Positions 1 through 11,004 of a DNA stretch of 64,000 nt are shown piece by piece. Made by a program: the position numbers and the translations under genes. A model generated the notes under the pieces. The model saw only the letters and a program-made list of their open reading frames with translations. It did not search any database and was not told the DNA's origin. This stretch comes from Microvelia longipes (Eukaryota; Arthropoda; Insecta; Hemiptera; Veliidae). Position 1 is the stretch's first letter, and each line of letters begins with the position of its first letter. The DNA lies in NCBI GenBank assembly GCA_018340805.1, contig JACMZG010001908.1, positions 40,647,627-40,711,626 on the forward strand, in the 5' to 3' direction.

Positions 1-2
1 TA

Positions 3-1231
3 GGTCCTAAGGCTCTGAAGACAATCTACAAAGGCGCTATTCTACCTTTGATCCTCTTTGCAGCTCCTGTATGGGACCACGCCTTAAAACGTAAATATAA
101 TCAAAAAAAGCTAAAATCAGTTCAACGCTTGATAGCTATTCGCATTACAAGAGGATACAGAACTATTTCTTATGAAGGAGCATGCCTGGTTGCCAACTTA
201 ACTCCAATTTGTTTAGAAATATGGGAGGCATGTCATCTTTACCAAGCTAAAACCAGAAACTTGTACGAAAAAGAGCTAGAGGTAAGTAAATGGCCTCATC
301 CAGGACAAGAAAGTAGTATTATTCAAGCATCTTCTACAAACGATTATCATCTTTCAATATACACCGACGGGAGTAAAAGTGAATCAGATGAAGTAGGTGG
401 AGGTTTTGCCGTATATGACGAGACTAACTTTGAAATACGTAATTGCAAATTTCGTCTCCAGCCAAATTGCAGCAACAATCAAGCTGAGGCCAAGGCAGTT
501 CGTTTAGCTGTAGAATGGGTTTTTAATAACATTGACAACTTACCAAGAAGCTCGACGCAAAACAAGATAGCTATTTGGACAGATAGTAAGGTTACACTAG
601 AACGACTGCATAATAAGTACTATTATTTTGAAGATTTTGTCTTAATTAAGAAGCTAGTTTATCAATCAAAATTAGAAAAAAAGATTATCGATTGAATTTG
701 GCTGGGTTAAAGCTCACAACGGAGTCGAGGGCAATGAACGTGCAGATCAACTCGCTAAATCGGGAGCTAGAGACAAAGATACTCAACTTCTACCCTGTTT
801 GCCTCCTAAAAGTTATTTCGTGAAAGAAACAAAAACAAAAACATTATTATCCTGGGAAAATGAATGGAGAAATACAACAAAAGCGTCCATTACCAAAGAA
901 TTTTTTCCTACTGTTAAAAAAGGCAGGAATTGTCTTTAGTTTTATGCGGAAAACTACTATGGTTCTTAGGACACGGAAAGCATAGAAAATCCTTACACCG
1001 CTTCAATATTGTAGATACCCTAACTGTCCTTGTAATAACAATTCTGAGCAAGACTGGAAACATTTAGTTTTTGACTGCACCTTTTTTGAGCAACAGCGAG
1101 CAAAATTAATTAAGGAAGTGATGACTAAAGGAAACAACTGGCCTGCACCTCTACCAGCTTTAATTGAACCTGATCTAATTAATCATTTCTACGACTTTTT
1201 AAACTCTGTTGATCTTGACCTTGTAAATTGA
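3..1231 (+). pseudogene. Non-LTR retrotransposon, 3' end of ORF2 (RT thumb, RNase H, Cys-His tail), frameshifted
   Basis: Remnant of a LINE-type polyprotein whose upstream part lies outside the window. The first frame is open from base 3 to a stop at 693-695. It starts with the typical region after the reverse-transcriptase core (LKTIYKGAILPLILFAAPVW, then QRLIAIRITRGYRTIS) and continues into RNase H: YTDGSKS, NNQAEAKAVRLAVEW and IWTDSKV carry the acidic catalytic residues. The RNase H C-terminus (GWVKAHNGVEGNERADQLAK) continues in the next frame (694 to a stop at 937-939), so there is one frameshift near 690. A third frame (about 1010-1231) holds a Cys/His finger (CPC...HLVFDC) and ends at TGA 1229-1231. 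At least two frameshifts make it non-functional. An RNase H after RT fits the I/R1/LOA-like groups; I cannot choose a clade. It is on the METTL17 strand and probably sits in an upstream METTL17 intron. Confidence 0.85.
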
Positions 1232-1332
1232 AAATGCTAACTCTCATATTGATATTGTATCTATTGTAATTTATAGTTTCTGGTTCCTCACTATTAGTTT
1301 ACAGTCATTATTGTTGCTGCTTTACTTTTTTG
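1232..1332 (+). other. Probable 3' UTR of the non-LTR element
   Basis: AT-rich non-coding segment between the last stop of the retrotransposon remnant and the start of the long microsatellite. No poly-A tract is seen; the element appears to run straight into TGTA-type simple repeats. Confidence 0.4.
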
Positions 1333-2050
1333 TTATATATGTATGTAATGTGAGTGTAAATGTATGTAAGTGGGTAAATGTATGTGTGTGTGTATGTATG
1401 TGTATATATGTATGTGTGTATGGATGTGTGTATATGTATGTGTGTGTAGGTGTATGTATATGTATGTGTATGTGAACATGTGTGTATATGTATGTATATA
1501 TGTGTGTGTGTATATGTGTATGCGTGTGTATGTGTATGTATATATGTATATATATGTATGTATGTGTATGTATATGTATGCATGTGTGTATATATATATG
1601 TGGGTGTGTGTATATGTGTATGTATGTATATGTATGTATGTATGTGAATGTGTATATATATGTGTATGTATGTGTGTGTATGTATGTATATGTATGTGTA
1701 TATATGTATATATGTGTGTATATGTGTGTATATATATATATGTATGTGTGTATATGTATATGTGTGTATGTATATATATGTGTATATGTATGTAAGAAAG
1801 AACTGCATGTATGTATATGCAGTATATGTACATGAACTGTATATATGTATATATATGTATGTGTGTGTGTATATATATGTATGTGTATGTGTGTATGTAT
1901 GCATGTATGTATGTATGTGTGTGTATATGTGTGGGTGTATGTGTGTGTATGTATATATGTGTGTATATGTATGTATATACATATATATATATGTTTGAGT
2001 GTGTATATGTATGAATGTAAGTATCTATGTATATACGTATATAGGGTTAT
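1333..2050. repeat. Long mixed TG/TATG/TA microsatellite (about 0.7 kb)
   Basis: Almost pure alternation of tgtatg, tgtgtg and tatata units, interrupted briefly around 1797-1840. All long reading frames here, on both strands, are Tyr/Thr/His/Ile or Met/Cys/Val/Tyr low-complexity artefacts. It abuts the 3' end of the non-LTR element and could be its expanded simple-repeat tail. Confidence 0.95.
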
Positions 2051-2455
2051 ATACCCCAGCATCTAAGGGGAAAAATAATCTAGTAATATCTATTAATGAT
2101 TGAAGTATACTACCGTCAAAAGCATAGGAATAACTCTTGCGGATTATATTTCATCTAAGAGTTCTTAGATGTAATATAAGTTCTTTTAGTTCTATTCTCT
2201 TATTAAAAAATTTGGGGGGGGGGGATTAAATTCAAATATTAAAATAAACGGAAAGCTTCTGGTGAGAAATTATACTAATTATGCAAATACCTTGTAAAAT
2301 AAGGGTTCTTTACATGTAATGCTTAAAAGTGTGTGTAGTACTAAAGTGGAACACACACTTAAATAAAATAATAATTAAAAAAAAAAAAAAAAAAAAAAAC
2401 CCTAACTTAGAAAAAACCTAATGCATAATGCTTCATTTCTATTAAATGGTTTTAG
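2051..2455 (+). other. METTL17 intron segment with hairpins and a poly-A tract
   Basis: No coding sequence. It contains an imperfect palindrome at about 2143-2178, a poly-G run at 2214-2224, a stem-loop at about 2316-2350 (AAGTGTGTGT pairing with ACACACACTT), and AATAAAATAATAATT followed by about 22 A at 2378-2399. The last part resembles the tail of a retroposed sequence. It ends at the splice acceptor AG at 2454-2455. Confidence 0.55.
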
Positions 2456-5400
2456 GGCTGCAGAATCAACATGGAACAACAGTATTAAAGAATATTACTG
2501 TGTAGATACATCTCCTCATATGAATGATTTATCTAGTCAGATTATACAAAATTCTAAATATAATAGCATATCTAATAAAATATTTCATAGGCAATTTCTG
2601 CCTGCTTCTTATGATGTGAGTATTACTGTTCTTTCATTTTCAGTGATCATTACTTTCATTTTTTTCTGTAAGTATATAGGAAAAGAATTGTGTCTGTACT
2701 AAAAATCCAAAACAAGGATTTCACATGAATTGTTAGTTTCAGGCATTTTAATGACCTCCTGATTGGTTTTTACCAAGTTGTCTGTATGTATATGTGTGCA
2801 GGTCTATTATCATTGTAACTCCCACTGTGTTTATGCTAAAAAGTTGGAACTTAATACCAAAATAATTTGTATGACATTAACCATTAATAATAATAACTCT
2901 TATTACCCAAATGTTTGGATTGATTTTTTATGCACGTAGTCATATATAAGAACAACAAATTTGCCAAATTTATCAGTATTAGTTCAAGTTGTATGAGATG
3001 ACATGTATATGCTTTTCTTTTTAAATGTTGAGTGTAAAAAAATAATCCTGTGAGTCGAAATTTGGAAAAGTGTATCTTATTATTAGGAAAAATTAAATTG
3101 ATAGTAAAAATATTAAACATTAGAAATTGTCTGTTAGTTTAAAAATGAGTATTAAAATATTTACACATTTTCACTTATTACTACATCATTTTATTTAATA
3201 ATAAGTATAATCAATCATCTTTTCAAAACTACTAGTATATCTATGGTTTTTGTTTGATCACTAATGTTAAGCAGCTTCCAATGAGTTCAGTACATAGAGG
3301 GGTGACTGCTGGAAATAAAGTCAAGTTTGACTTTGATAGATAGATAATTAGTCAGTTTAACTATCTTGTGTCATTATTGCAATTAGTCTTGACTAGTGTT
3401 GGTTAGTTTGGTTACTGATTTCTTCCGACTGTTTGGTTCCTAAGAAAAATTAAATTAATAGTAAAAATATTAAACATTAGAAATCGTCTGTTAGCTTAAA
3501 AATATTTACACATTTTCACTTTCTCCTAATTATTACATTAAGAAAGTCTATTTGATTAAATATTAATTTTCATTGCCACATGCTTTTAACACTTTTTTGA
3601 TTGTTCCTGTATTTCAGATCGAATATCTTTCATACTATTCCTATTTCTAGTTTATTTAATGGTTGTTTCAGAGGCAGTATGATATAGTCATTAGTGCTTA
3701 TTCTTTAATGGAATTACCTTCAATGTCAGCTAGATTACAAACATTACATAATTTATGGAATAAAACAAAGAATTATTTAATTCTTGTTGAGCGGGGAACC
3801 AATGCTTATTTTCACGTGAGTTGAAAATAAAATTATTAGTCTAAATTATTGCTTTGCCTTTTTATTATTTTTTATAATATAAGAAAATATTTTTCAGTTT
3901 AGTTTTCTAAATTAAATAATAAGTTGTGACACTACTGCTTAGGTTGTTAAATAAATACAGAAAACTTGGATTTTATTGGAATACAGAATAAGCGAAAGTT
4001 GGATTGATAAGCAAGAAAGCATTCATTTCTTGCTTATCATTGAAAATTTTGTAAAAGGCGTGTTAAATGTTATAAATAAATTACAGTTTCTGGAATAGGT
4101 TGATGTATATAATTTTATCAGCTTGTCTTCACAACTCAATAGTTGTTTCATTATCTTTTTACTAGTTAGTCATATAAAAAGTCTATAAAAATAGTCTTGT
4201 CTTATAAAAATGTTCTGAGACGGTCTTGCTTACTTTTATTATTTTACTCTTTTTTCTTTGTTACAGATGTTAAATGAAGCTAGAGATTTTATTTTAATGA
4301 ATTCAAGAGATGAAGAAACAAATGTTCATCATGCTCATATTGTGGCACCGGTTAATATATTTATTGATTTTCTCTCAAATGGTTTATTACATATTTACTA
4401 ATAATCATTAATAATTACATTAAACACGCAGATGATGAAGAAAATAAAACTTAACTTTAGTATATTTCTAATATTTGTAGGTTTTGTAAAAAATATAAAT
4501 TTTAATACATTCAAAATAAGTATCTATAAAATAAATTTTTGAATAGTTTAATATTTAATCATTCACAATATTTATAATTTCCACTTATAAATTCACTATC
4601 CAGAGTTGCTGAGCTTTTGAAATTTATGCATTCTTTATCATCACCAGGGAGAGGTGATAGATAACCTACCTTCCTTAGATTTTGGGTCTTAAATTAGCCT
4701 TAACCCAGGTTTCCTCAGTGTTAGGAAAAATTTTTAGTACCTAATATACACAGGCTTGGAACCACCAGCTTAATGACAGCACATGAAAGGATTTCCATCC
4801 CTCGTATGAAAATCTTAGAGACCGTATTAAAATTTAAATTGTATACACTCATGTATCTTGTTTTTAAGTTACATATGTGTGCTAAGTGTTAAAATAGATA
4901 TATTCTTGACCCCCCCCCCCCTTTTTATTTCTCCCCTTATCCATGACCTTAATCTTGAGAAATTTGCTAAAATGATATTTATTGTTGTGTTCTAGTGTCC
5001 ACATGAATTCAGTTGTCCAAGAATCTCCTGTGACCACACACCTTGTAATTTTACAGTTCAGTTTTCTGATAAGCAAAACAAAGGTCACTTGACTGATGAA
5101 CTTTTCACATATGTCATATTTGCTAAAGGTATAATTAATATTTCTTTGTTTTAAACTAAGGATGAAAATGAATGCTACTACGTTTAATATTTAAATATTA
5201 TTACCACTATAATTTTATAATGGAGGAAGAGTAAGAGGCTCACTTCCATTCTTATATTGTGGTCATTTATTGTTCAACTAATGTCATGGAGCGACCAAGA
5301 GGTCGAAGGCCTCTTGTTTTTAATTTAAAAAAATGAAGTACTGTTGCCAAATTTTAAAAATCATGTTAATTGAAAACATTGGTGTGTATTTTTGATGTTC

Positions 5401-6007
5401 ATGTTTGCTTGATTAACAATGTCCTAAAAGGACTGTAATATATTGTATTTTAAAGAATTAAGTCCTTAGATTGGTTTAACTAAATTTGAATTATCTCAAT
5501 AATTACTTTTTTTAAAAGCTAGAGTATTTTCTTGTATTTTGATATTCTTTCAAATCATACTAATGAATTTGCTATACAAACTTCTTTTGTTTAAAGGTAA
5601 AAGAGAAGATATAGATAAGCAGTGGCCGAGGATAGTTAGACCAGTGTTAGTTAGAAGCAGGCACGCAGTCTGTAAACTATGCACCAGTGCAGGCAGGCTA
5701 GAACTCATTACTTTCAGCCCTACTAAGCCAAACAGGTACAGCAAATTATTAATCTCTTTTGGGATAGCTTGATCCAAATTCCAAATTCAAACATAGGATA
5801 TACCTTACCAAAATTTCTTAATCTGTTGCATTGCTAGAATATAACATACCTGACAAACATTCTGACAATGCTCGACGTTTATTTTATTAATAAATTGTTA
5901 TATTTGTTTTCAGGTCAACATATAGATGTGCCAAAGCAAGTAAATGGGGGGACCTGCTGCCTGTAGATATCAAGTATATTACTGAGTCTGACCAACTACC
6001 TGAATGA
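2456..6007 (+). CDS. METTL17: METTL17 (mitoribosome small-subunit assembly factor, Rsm22 family), 3' six exons, 5' partial
   Basis: Exons: 2456-2615, 3672-3815, 4267-4350, 4996-5128, 5597-5735, 5914-6007 (stop TGA 6005-6007). All introns are GT-AG and phases agree, giving about 250 C-terminal residues; vertebrate METTL17 is about 450, so roughly the N-terminal 200 lie upstream of the window. Order of landmarks: SAM-fold strand CVDTSPHMNDL, RQFLPASYD, YDIVISAYSLMELPS, LILVERGTNA, then the Cys-rich stretch CPHEFSCP with further Cys at 12 and 17 of that exon, WPRIVRPVLVRSRH followed by CKLC, and the terminal YRCAKASKWGDLLPV block. In this family such cysteines bind an Fe-S cluster, and the protein acts on mitochondrial small-subunit assembly in the matrix (family knowledge). 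The first exon begins in phase 2 after ttttag. Intron 1 carries a 5S-like repeat. The gene is convergent with ALKBH8. Confidence 0.93.
2660..3350 (+). repeat. Diverged copy of the 5S-like dispersed repeat in a METTL17 intron
   Basis: It begins with the family's left-end wording (TATAGGAAAAGAATTGTGTC), continues through the block corresponding to 'GTTTATGCTAAAAAGTTGG' and a degenerate 'ATCAGTATTAGTTCAA', and ends with the 5S-like segment (TATATCTATGGTTTTTG, GTTAAGCAGC, TTCAGTACATAGA, GGTGACTGCTGG). It lies wholly within the intron 2616-3671, in the same orientation as the gene. The GACGAGC-type tail seen in other copies is not recognisable. Confidence 0.6.
3086..3523 (+). repeat. Direct duplication of about 85 bp inside a METTL17 intron
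   Basis: The stretch 3086-3175 (AAAATTAAATTGATAG, then AATATTAAACATTAGAAATT and GTCTGTTAG) reappears with small changes at 3442-3523. The two copies flank the 3' part of the 5S-like repeat. No function is suggested. Confidence 0.7.
4005..4039. repeat. Perfect 14-bp-stem hairpin in METTL17 intron
   Basis: TGATAAGCAAGAAA and TTTCTTGCTTATCA are exact reverse complements around a 7-base loop. It lies in the intron 3816-4266 and is one of many small perfect inverted repeats in the window. Confidence 0.85.
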
Positions 6008-7025
6008 TATGCATAATTGAACATTTTCTTGGTGATTTCACATAATTAACATTTCAAAAATAACATTGAGTTTTGAGAGGGAATATAAAAAATATAGAGA
6101 ACTTTTTTAAAAAGTAGTGAAGAACTGTTAAAGGAAGTTATCATTATGTACGACTAAATAACTTCAAGGTTGTTCTTTGCACTGGCACTAACCAAATATA
6201 TTAATGAGATGGATTTTTGCTGATGGATACATTTTTCCTATGTCAAGTAGATCTAGGCTAATGAAAAATAAAAGAAAATTAGTGAGTGTTAGTTGTTAAT
6301 TTGATTATTTTAAAAGTGAATTTTTGTCATTTGTTACTAAAGAAATTGTAAAATATTAACTGTAAAAAATATTTTTTATTCTTTGAATTTTCATTCCTTT
6401 AATTTATATCCCTCTTGTATTACTAACTAAACAAATAATAGATGGTTCAAGCTATATACATAGATGGTACAAAGAAGTCTAATGCATACTATTTCTTCTC
6501 ACAGTATAAAAAGGTTAGAAACTGAATCCTGGAATTAATTTTTAAATAAACTTGACTCTACTTAGTTCTTCAACTACATTCTTCATTGTGAGGTCCAGTG
6601 GTGAGGTCATGATAAAATCAAGCTGTATGTACAACGTCTAAGTTTTGGTCAGTCAAGATCATGATTTAAGCTGGAAATTTAGGAAATAATCAGCCATTCA
6701 AAAAAAAAGAGGCCACGGCTTCTTGGTCCTACACTTTTTTTCCTTTTCCTACAATAAACTCAAAAAACCATAATTAATTTTGCTATATTATCTAAAAACA
6801 GATTAGAATTTAATGAAGATAATATAAAAAGCATAGCATTAGCCCGGGCTATGCTCTCAATTTTTTATTAATAGAATTTGTTGTAAAAATCGCCAACTTT
6901 AGCTTTACTTTGAGCATAGTAGATGTGACCCACCCGAGGTTGTTCCCGCAGGACAAATACCCTGAAGGGCCAAAAGGCCCTAAAACGGCCATTATTATAT
7001 ATAATATTAAAAGGCATAATTACAA
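6008..7025. other. Convergent intergenic region METTL17/ALKBH8
   Basis: Holds both 3' UTRs. A candidate METTL17 polyadenylation signal AATAAA lies at 6267-6272. On the - strand, TTTATT at 6864-6869 (AATAAA reversed) is a candidate for ALKBH8. Near 6895-6990 there is a slightly GC-richer patch with a small hairpin (AGGGCC-aaaa-GGCCCT). No exon was seen. Confidence 0.5.
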
Positions 7026-8837
7026 TTAATTATTTATTTTTTTTAAAATAACACACCAATTACCTTGGTCATAATAGCTACTGTCAATTTCTACATTATC
7101 AATGTTTTTACATAATTCAGTCAATTCATTATTTTCAAAAACATGATAATATCTTAAGAAGGTTGGGACTGATTCTGCTTCTTTGTCTATCTTAAGTTTC
7201 CATGGTACAAGTAAGTCCTGGTGTTGAAAAGAAGTCCTATTTTCGTGTAGAGGAAGTTTCAAATTGGATCCATCCGAAGTAGAATTAATTTCTAATTCTT
7301 GAGTTTCATTAGGAGATGGTTCTTGTTTATTTTTCCTATTTTTTCTCGATTGTTTTAAATAACTAGAATCTTTATCAACTGATTGATCTTTTGCCCAAGC
7401 ATATATTAAAACTTTCCCGCCTATATTTATAACCCTAACCATTTCCTTGATTGCTTGTATTCTTCTTGACTCTGTTGATAAATGATGAATAACAGCTATA
7501 CATAAAATTCCATCAGCAACTTTATCTTTTAATGGAAGTGCTAAGCAATTACTAACCACACCTTCGTACCCTCTACTATGACATATTTCAATTAAATTAC
7601 TGCACTGATCTAAACCTAATTCAAAAATGTTTTTATTAAAGCCAAAATATTTACCATTACCACAACCTATATCAACAATAAATGAGCCTTTATCAAATGA
7701 GTTTATAAAATTTAAAACATTAGGCCATGGTTTATGCCTAGTGTCGCTAAAATGATTTGATATTTTATTATAAACTTCATGCACATACAATTTTTCTAAA
7801 GATGATGCTACTTCTTCTGATATATCATATTTTTGTTTTTGAGAATCACAGTACTTTGGGTAAGGACATGAACAAGGTTTAAATAATATACGTCTAAAGG
7901 TAAAAGAAGTTCTAACTGCTCGGTATTGGGTTGTTAATCCACCTTGAGGATGAGGAATGACATCACTCTTCCGAGGGCATATTCCGTGACTCCATGCGTA
8001 TCTAGCTTCACCAGACATTATTAATAATGATCTCCTTGGTAAGACGACAGAGATAGCCTCGCTATCTTTTTTAAAATCCATGACAACATCTGACCCCAAT
8101 GAAAGTGATAAAATTGGATCTTCAAATGCACTGTGTGTATCAATATGTGGTGGTATTCCTTGACCAGGTTCATATTTATTTACAGTTAACTGATCAGGAA
8201 TCCATGGTATCAAGTCACTCAAATCTTTTTCTTTGATCCTTTCAAAAACAACACCACATTCATTAGGGATTTTTTGCTCTAAAGGTTTATTCCTATCGAT
8301 ATTATTACAACCGTATAAAAACTCATATCCATAATGCTTAACTAATCTATTCTTTAGTTCTCCTAAATTCTCGCTGCTATCAAATTTAACACAACTAGCA
8401 AGCTTCTCTTCTTCAGCTTCAGTTACAAAGTCCTTAATAAGATGTAAACCTGGAGGTAAATCTTTGAAATTTGAAGATACATCAACAAGAGGCAGTGTAT
8501 TTAAAAATAATAAATATAAAGGTCCATTAACACACTCTAATAAACACTTACCGTTAATCTCTTGGTAACAATTCGTAGCTCCATTTTGTTCACAAAACTC
8601 TACAAAGCAATAGGATTTATTTTCAGGCATAATAACGTTCTCGATGTAGCCAAATTTACTAAATAAATCCAAAATTCTTTCTTTCTGACAGTTGTTAACA
8701 AGTCCAGCGTTACAAACCATAATGAATTTCGAAGGCTTGTTATCTGTTTCTAAATTAAAATCATTTTTTAGAATGTTTTTGTATTTTGATTGCTTACGAT
8801 TAACTTTACGATCCAACGCCATAGTCGGATAGTTCAC
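7026..8837 (-). CDS. ALKBH8: ALKBH8: tRNA wobble-uridine hydroxylase / carboxymethyl-uridine methyltransferase
   Basis: Complete 603-codon single-exon frame. Domains in order: basic N-terminus (1-36); RRM (about 37-115); AlkB-type Fe(II)/2-oxoglutarate dioxygenase (about 125-318) with NKYEPGQGIPPHIDTHSAFE, giving iron ligands H231, D233 and H284 (WSHG) and 2OG-binding arginines R309/R315 in RTSFTFRR; Cys cluster PCSCPYPKYC (C322, C324, C330, with H235) matching the family's zinc site; SAM-dependent methyltransferase (about 350-600) with motif I VDIGCGNGKYFG (388-399) and IAVIHHL; and the conserved C-terminus YYDQGNWCVIL. Length is close to the human protein (664). The family, with TRMT112, methylates cm5U and hydroxylates mcm5U at wobble position 34 of certain tRNAs. 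The start ATG at 8835-8837 is the first in frame; a second at codon 6 is possible. No intron interrupts it, unlike the multi-exon vertebrate gene. A TIR element begins 76 bp upstream. Confidence 0.96.
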   Translation of the reverse strand: MNYPTMALDRKVNRKQSKYKNILKNDFNLETDNKPSKFIMVCNAGLVNNCQKERILDLFSKFGYIENVIMPENKSYCFVEFCEQNGATNCYQEINGKCLLECVNGPLYLLFLNTLPLVDVSSNFKDLPPGLHLIKDFVTEAEEEKLASCVKFDSSENLGELKNRLVKHYGYEFLYGCNNIDRNKPLEQKIPNECGVVFERIKEKDLSDLIPWIPDQLTVNKYEPGQGIPPHIDTHSAFEDPILSLSLGSDVVMDFKKDSEAISVVLPRRSLLIMSGEARYAWSHGICPRKSDVIPHPQGGLTTQYRAVRTSFTFRRILFKPCSCPYPKYCDSQKQKYDISEEVASSLEKLYVHEVYNKISNHFSDTRHKPWPNVLNFINSFDKGSFIVDIGCGNGKYFGFNKNIFELGLDQCSNLIEICHSRGYEGVVSNCLALPLKDKVADGILCIAVIHHLSTESRRIQAIKEMVRVINIGGKVLIYAWAKDQSVDKDSSYLKQSRKNRKNKQEPSPNETQELEINSTSDGSNLKLPLHENRTSFQHQDLLVPWKLKIDKEAESVPTFLRYYHVFENNELTELCKNIDNVEIDSSYYDQGNWCVILKKINN

Positions 8838-8912
8838 ATATAATTTACTATCTCACAAATTATCAAACAAAACGTTAATACACTTTTGTAAAACTATAGA
8901 AGAACAAATGGT

Positions 8913-9842
8913 TATAGTACGACACACGGCTAAAATCAATTGACAGCGCGCCAAAAATCTCTGAGGGAAAGAATTCTATTGGTTCAGACTGACCCCGCTC
9001 TTTCCCCATCCACCTCATGCCAACCTCGGTATAAAAAAATACCTTTTTCGTAAATAAAATCATAAAAAGGCAACATTGGTTGTAAATATTTGTAACCTCG
9101 CGTAGCTTTATTGTGCTCATTGATCTGCGTTTGATTTTCGTTTCGTTTCATTCCAATCTGTTCAATTCATCCAATTCTTGCGGAGTTGTAATATGATCTG
9201 AGTGCCTATATTTGACGCTTGGACATTGACGTATTCTTCAAGCATTTCTTGCTATTTGAGTACAGCGCAGGTTTCTGTGCTCTGTCAACCAAAAGACAGC
9301 ATTTTTTTTTTTAAAATGCCATGTCTTTCAATAGATGACAGTCTTGACTTTTTAAGTCTTTGAATGCATATTGTGTCATATTATTTTTATAATATGAAAC
9401 AATACGCATTCGATTATACAAACTTGACACAAAAAAGCTGTTTGTTTGGAAAAAAGTAATTATAGCTGACAATTTATTTAAATCGTCAAACTTTTATCGA
9501 AGAACTATTATGATCCATTGGATTACGTAATTAACAACTTTAACTCCACTTAACTCATACTTCCCGAACAAATTTAAAGCAACACTTAGTTGGAAATTTA
9601 TAAGATACAACAATATTTCTTCTTAAAAAGTAAATACTAAATTCTAAAAATAAAAAAATACGATATCAAATAAAAACAAATAATAAAATTCAAAAACATA
9701 ACCTGACTTTCAGTGTTGCCAGAGTAGGGAATTTTTTTTTTGTTTACGTAAAGAAGGGATTTTTTTATATACAAAAAGAGGGTTGAAAGCATTGAGATTT
9801 TGCGGGCTGTCAATTGATTTTAGCCGTGTGTCGTATTATAAA
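8913..9842. mobile_element. Non-autonomous TIR element (about 0.93 kb) upstream of ALKBH8
   Basis: Near-perfect terminal inverted repeats of about 35 bp. The left end TTATAGTACGACACACGG, then CTAAAATCAATTGACAGC, is mirrored at 9807-9842 with one or two changes. The interior has no transposase frame. It includes an internal hairpin at 9361-9413. The same termini occur on a much shorter element at 35473-35661, so this is a mobilised family and not a chance inverted repeat. TTATA flanks all four ends, so it may be part of the TIR or the preferred target; the superfamily is undetermined. It occupies the presumed ALKBH8 promoter region. Confidence 0.8.
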
Positions 9843-10455
9843 TTCGTAAATATAATCTAAATAAATAAATATAAGTAAATATAATTTAAAAAATTAATCA
9901 CGAGTTACGAAAGTAAATATTTTGAATCTCGCGGGGTAATGTTCTCCTTCTTCTACTTCATCTTCACTTTTATATCCTGTCCTAAGCCAATACTTCTTAC
10001 TGTCCTTGCTGTGCTGGATTACTCTCGATGTTAAAATGTTTTGAACTCTATTCTTTACATTATTATAATATAATATTATCTTCGGGATAACATTAATAAC
10101 AGTAAATCTAAAGTGCAGGAACTCATTTAATTAATAAAAAATTGTCAGCTCTATTAAGTTTATAGACATTCAAAATAAAAATAATCAACCATCGTATTCA
10201 TGAAATAATTTGATCATGGAGAAGGGATTAGAATTTGATTTAATATGATTTTTGTATGTTATTGAACTATGGCTGTAATTTTCCTTCCTTTGGTTTAACC
10301 ATTAAACAAGACTTAATTACTTATTACCTGTATTTTATTTGTTGTACGTCTTGTGCTCGTACAAAAGAATGGTATACTTTCATAAATTTATTCTACACGG
10401 TAAATATATTATGATATTCGCTTTGTTTTTGTGTTACATAAATAAATATGTATAT
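9843..10455. other. Non-coding AT-rich region, nothing recognised
   Basis: No exon-like or repeat structure recognised between the TIR element and the AT microsatellite. Confidence 0.4.
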
Positions 10456-10456
10456 G

Positions 10457-10462
<6 letters not shown>

Positions 10463-10528
<66 letters not shown>
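10463..10528. repeat. (AT)n microsatellite
   Basis: About 33 uninterrupted AT dinucleotides. The short Tyr/Ile-rich reading frame across it is an artefact. Confidence 0.97.
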
Positions 10529-10532
<4 letters not shown>

Positions 10533-10554
10533 CCATAAATAATATATATGTATG

Positions 10555-10980
10555 CTTTATTGGCATACCACAGAGCGGTTGATAAACTTAATGATAAAGG
10601 ATTACCCTATGCAGAGATCCTGCCAAGGCACCTGATGCTGTTAGGTTAAGGAATAAGATTTTAGACTTAAAACATATTTCAGTACTAGAAATCTTACAGT
10701 TAATAAATAAAAGAGCGAGGTTATTGTGTTTTGCAAAAAGGGCGAGCTAGCAAAATTAAAGAAATGGTGGTACAAACTCCACATTCTGAAGTGATGAAAA
10801 AACTATAAATATTTTAGTATCACCATTGGCTCACGATAAACACTCTACCAAAAGATTAATTTGATATCATTAATTATTGCGGAGTTTTAATCTAAAAAAT
10901 ATATCTTATTTGATGCAAGAATGAATGTTTTTAAAGCAGTTCCACAGGCTATAATGATATGTGGTGCCCAGGTAAAGTAT
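10555..10980 (+). pseudogene. Decayed coding remnant, possibly non-LTR RT 3' region
   Basis: Protein-like stretches appear in shifting frames: AYHRAVDKLNDKGLPYAEIL, then KAPDAVRLRNKILDLKH and INKRARLLCFAKRAS, and finally MNVFKAVPQAIMICGAQ at about 10922-10972. The last resembles the K-x-F-K-A-x-x-x-P-I-x-x-Y-G-x-x-x-W segment found after the RT core of many LINEs, with the Y and W lost. Frameshifts and stops separate the blocks. The identity is tentative. Confidence 0.35.
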
Positions 10981-11004
10981 TTTAAAAATTATTAAGAACA
11001 AATG

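Noticed and set aside
1308..2066. Many long open frames on both strands over the TGTA microsatellite
   Set aside because: Products are two- or three-residue low-complexity strings, and all six frames are open because the repeat contains few stops. No gene is called.
5550..5777. 75-codon - strand frame over 5550-5777
   Set aside because: It is the antisense shadow of the METTL17 exon at 5597-5735.
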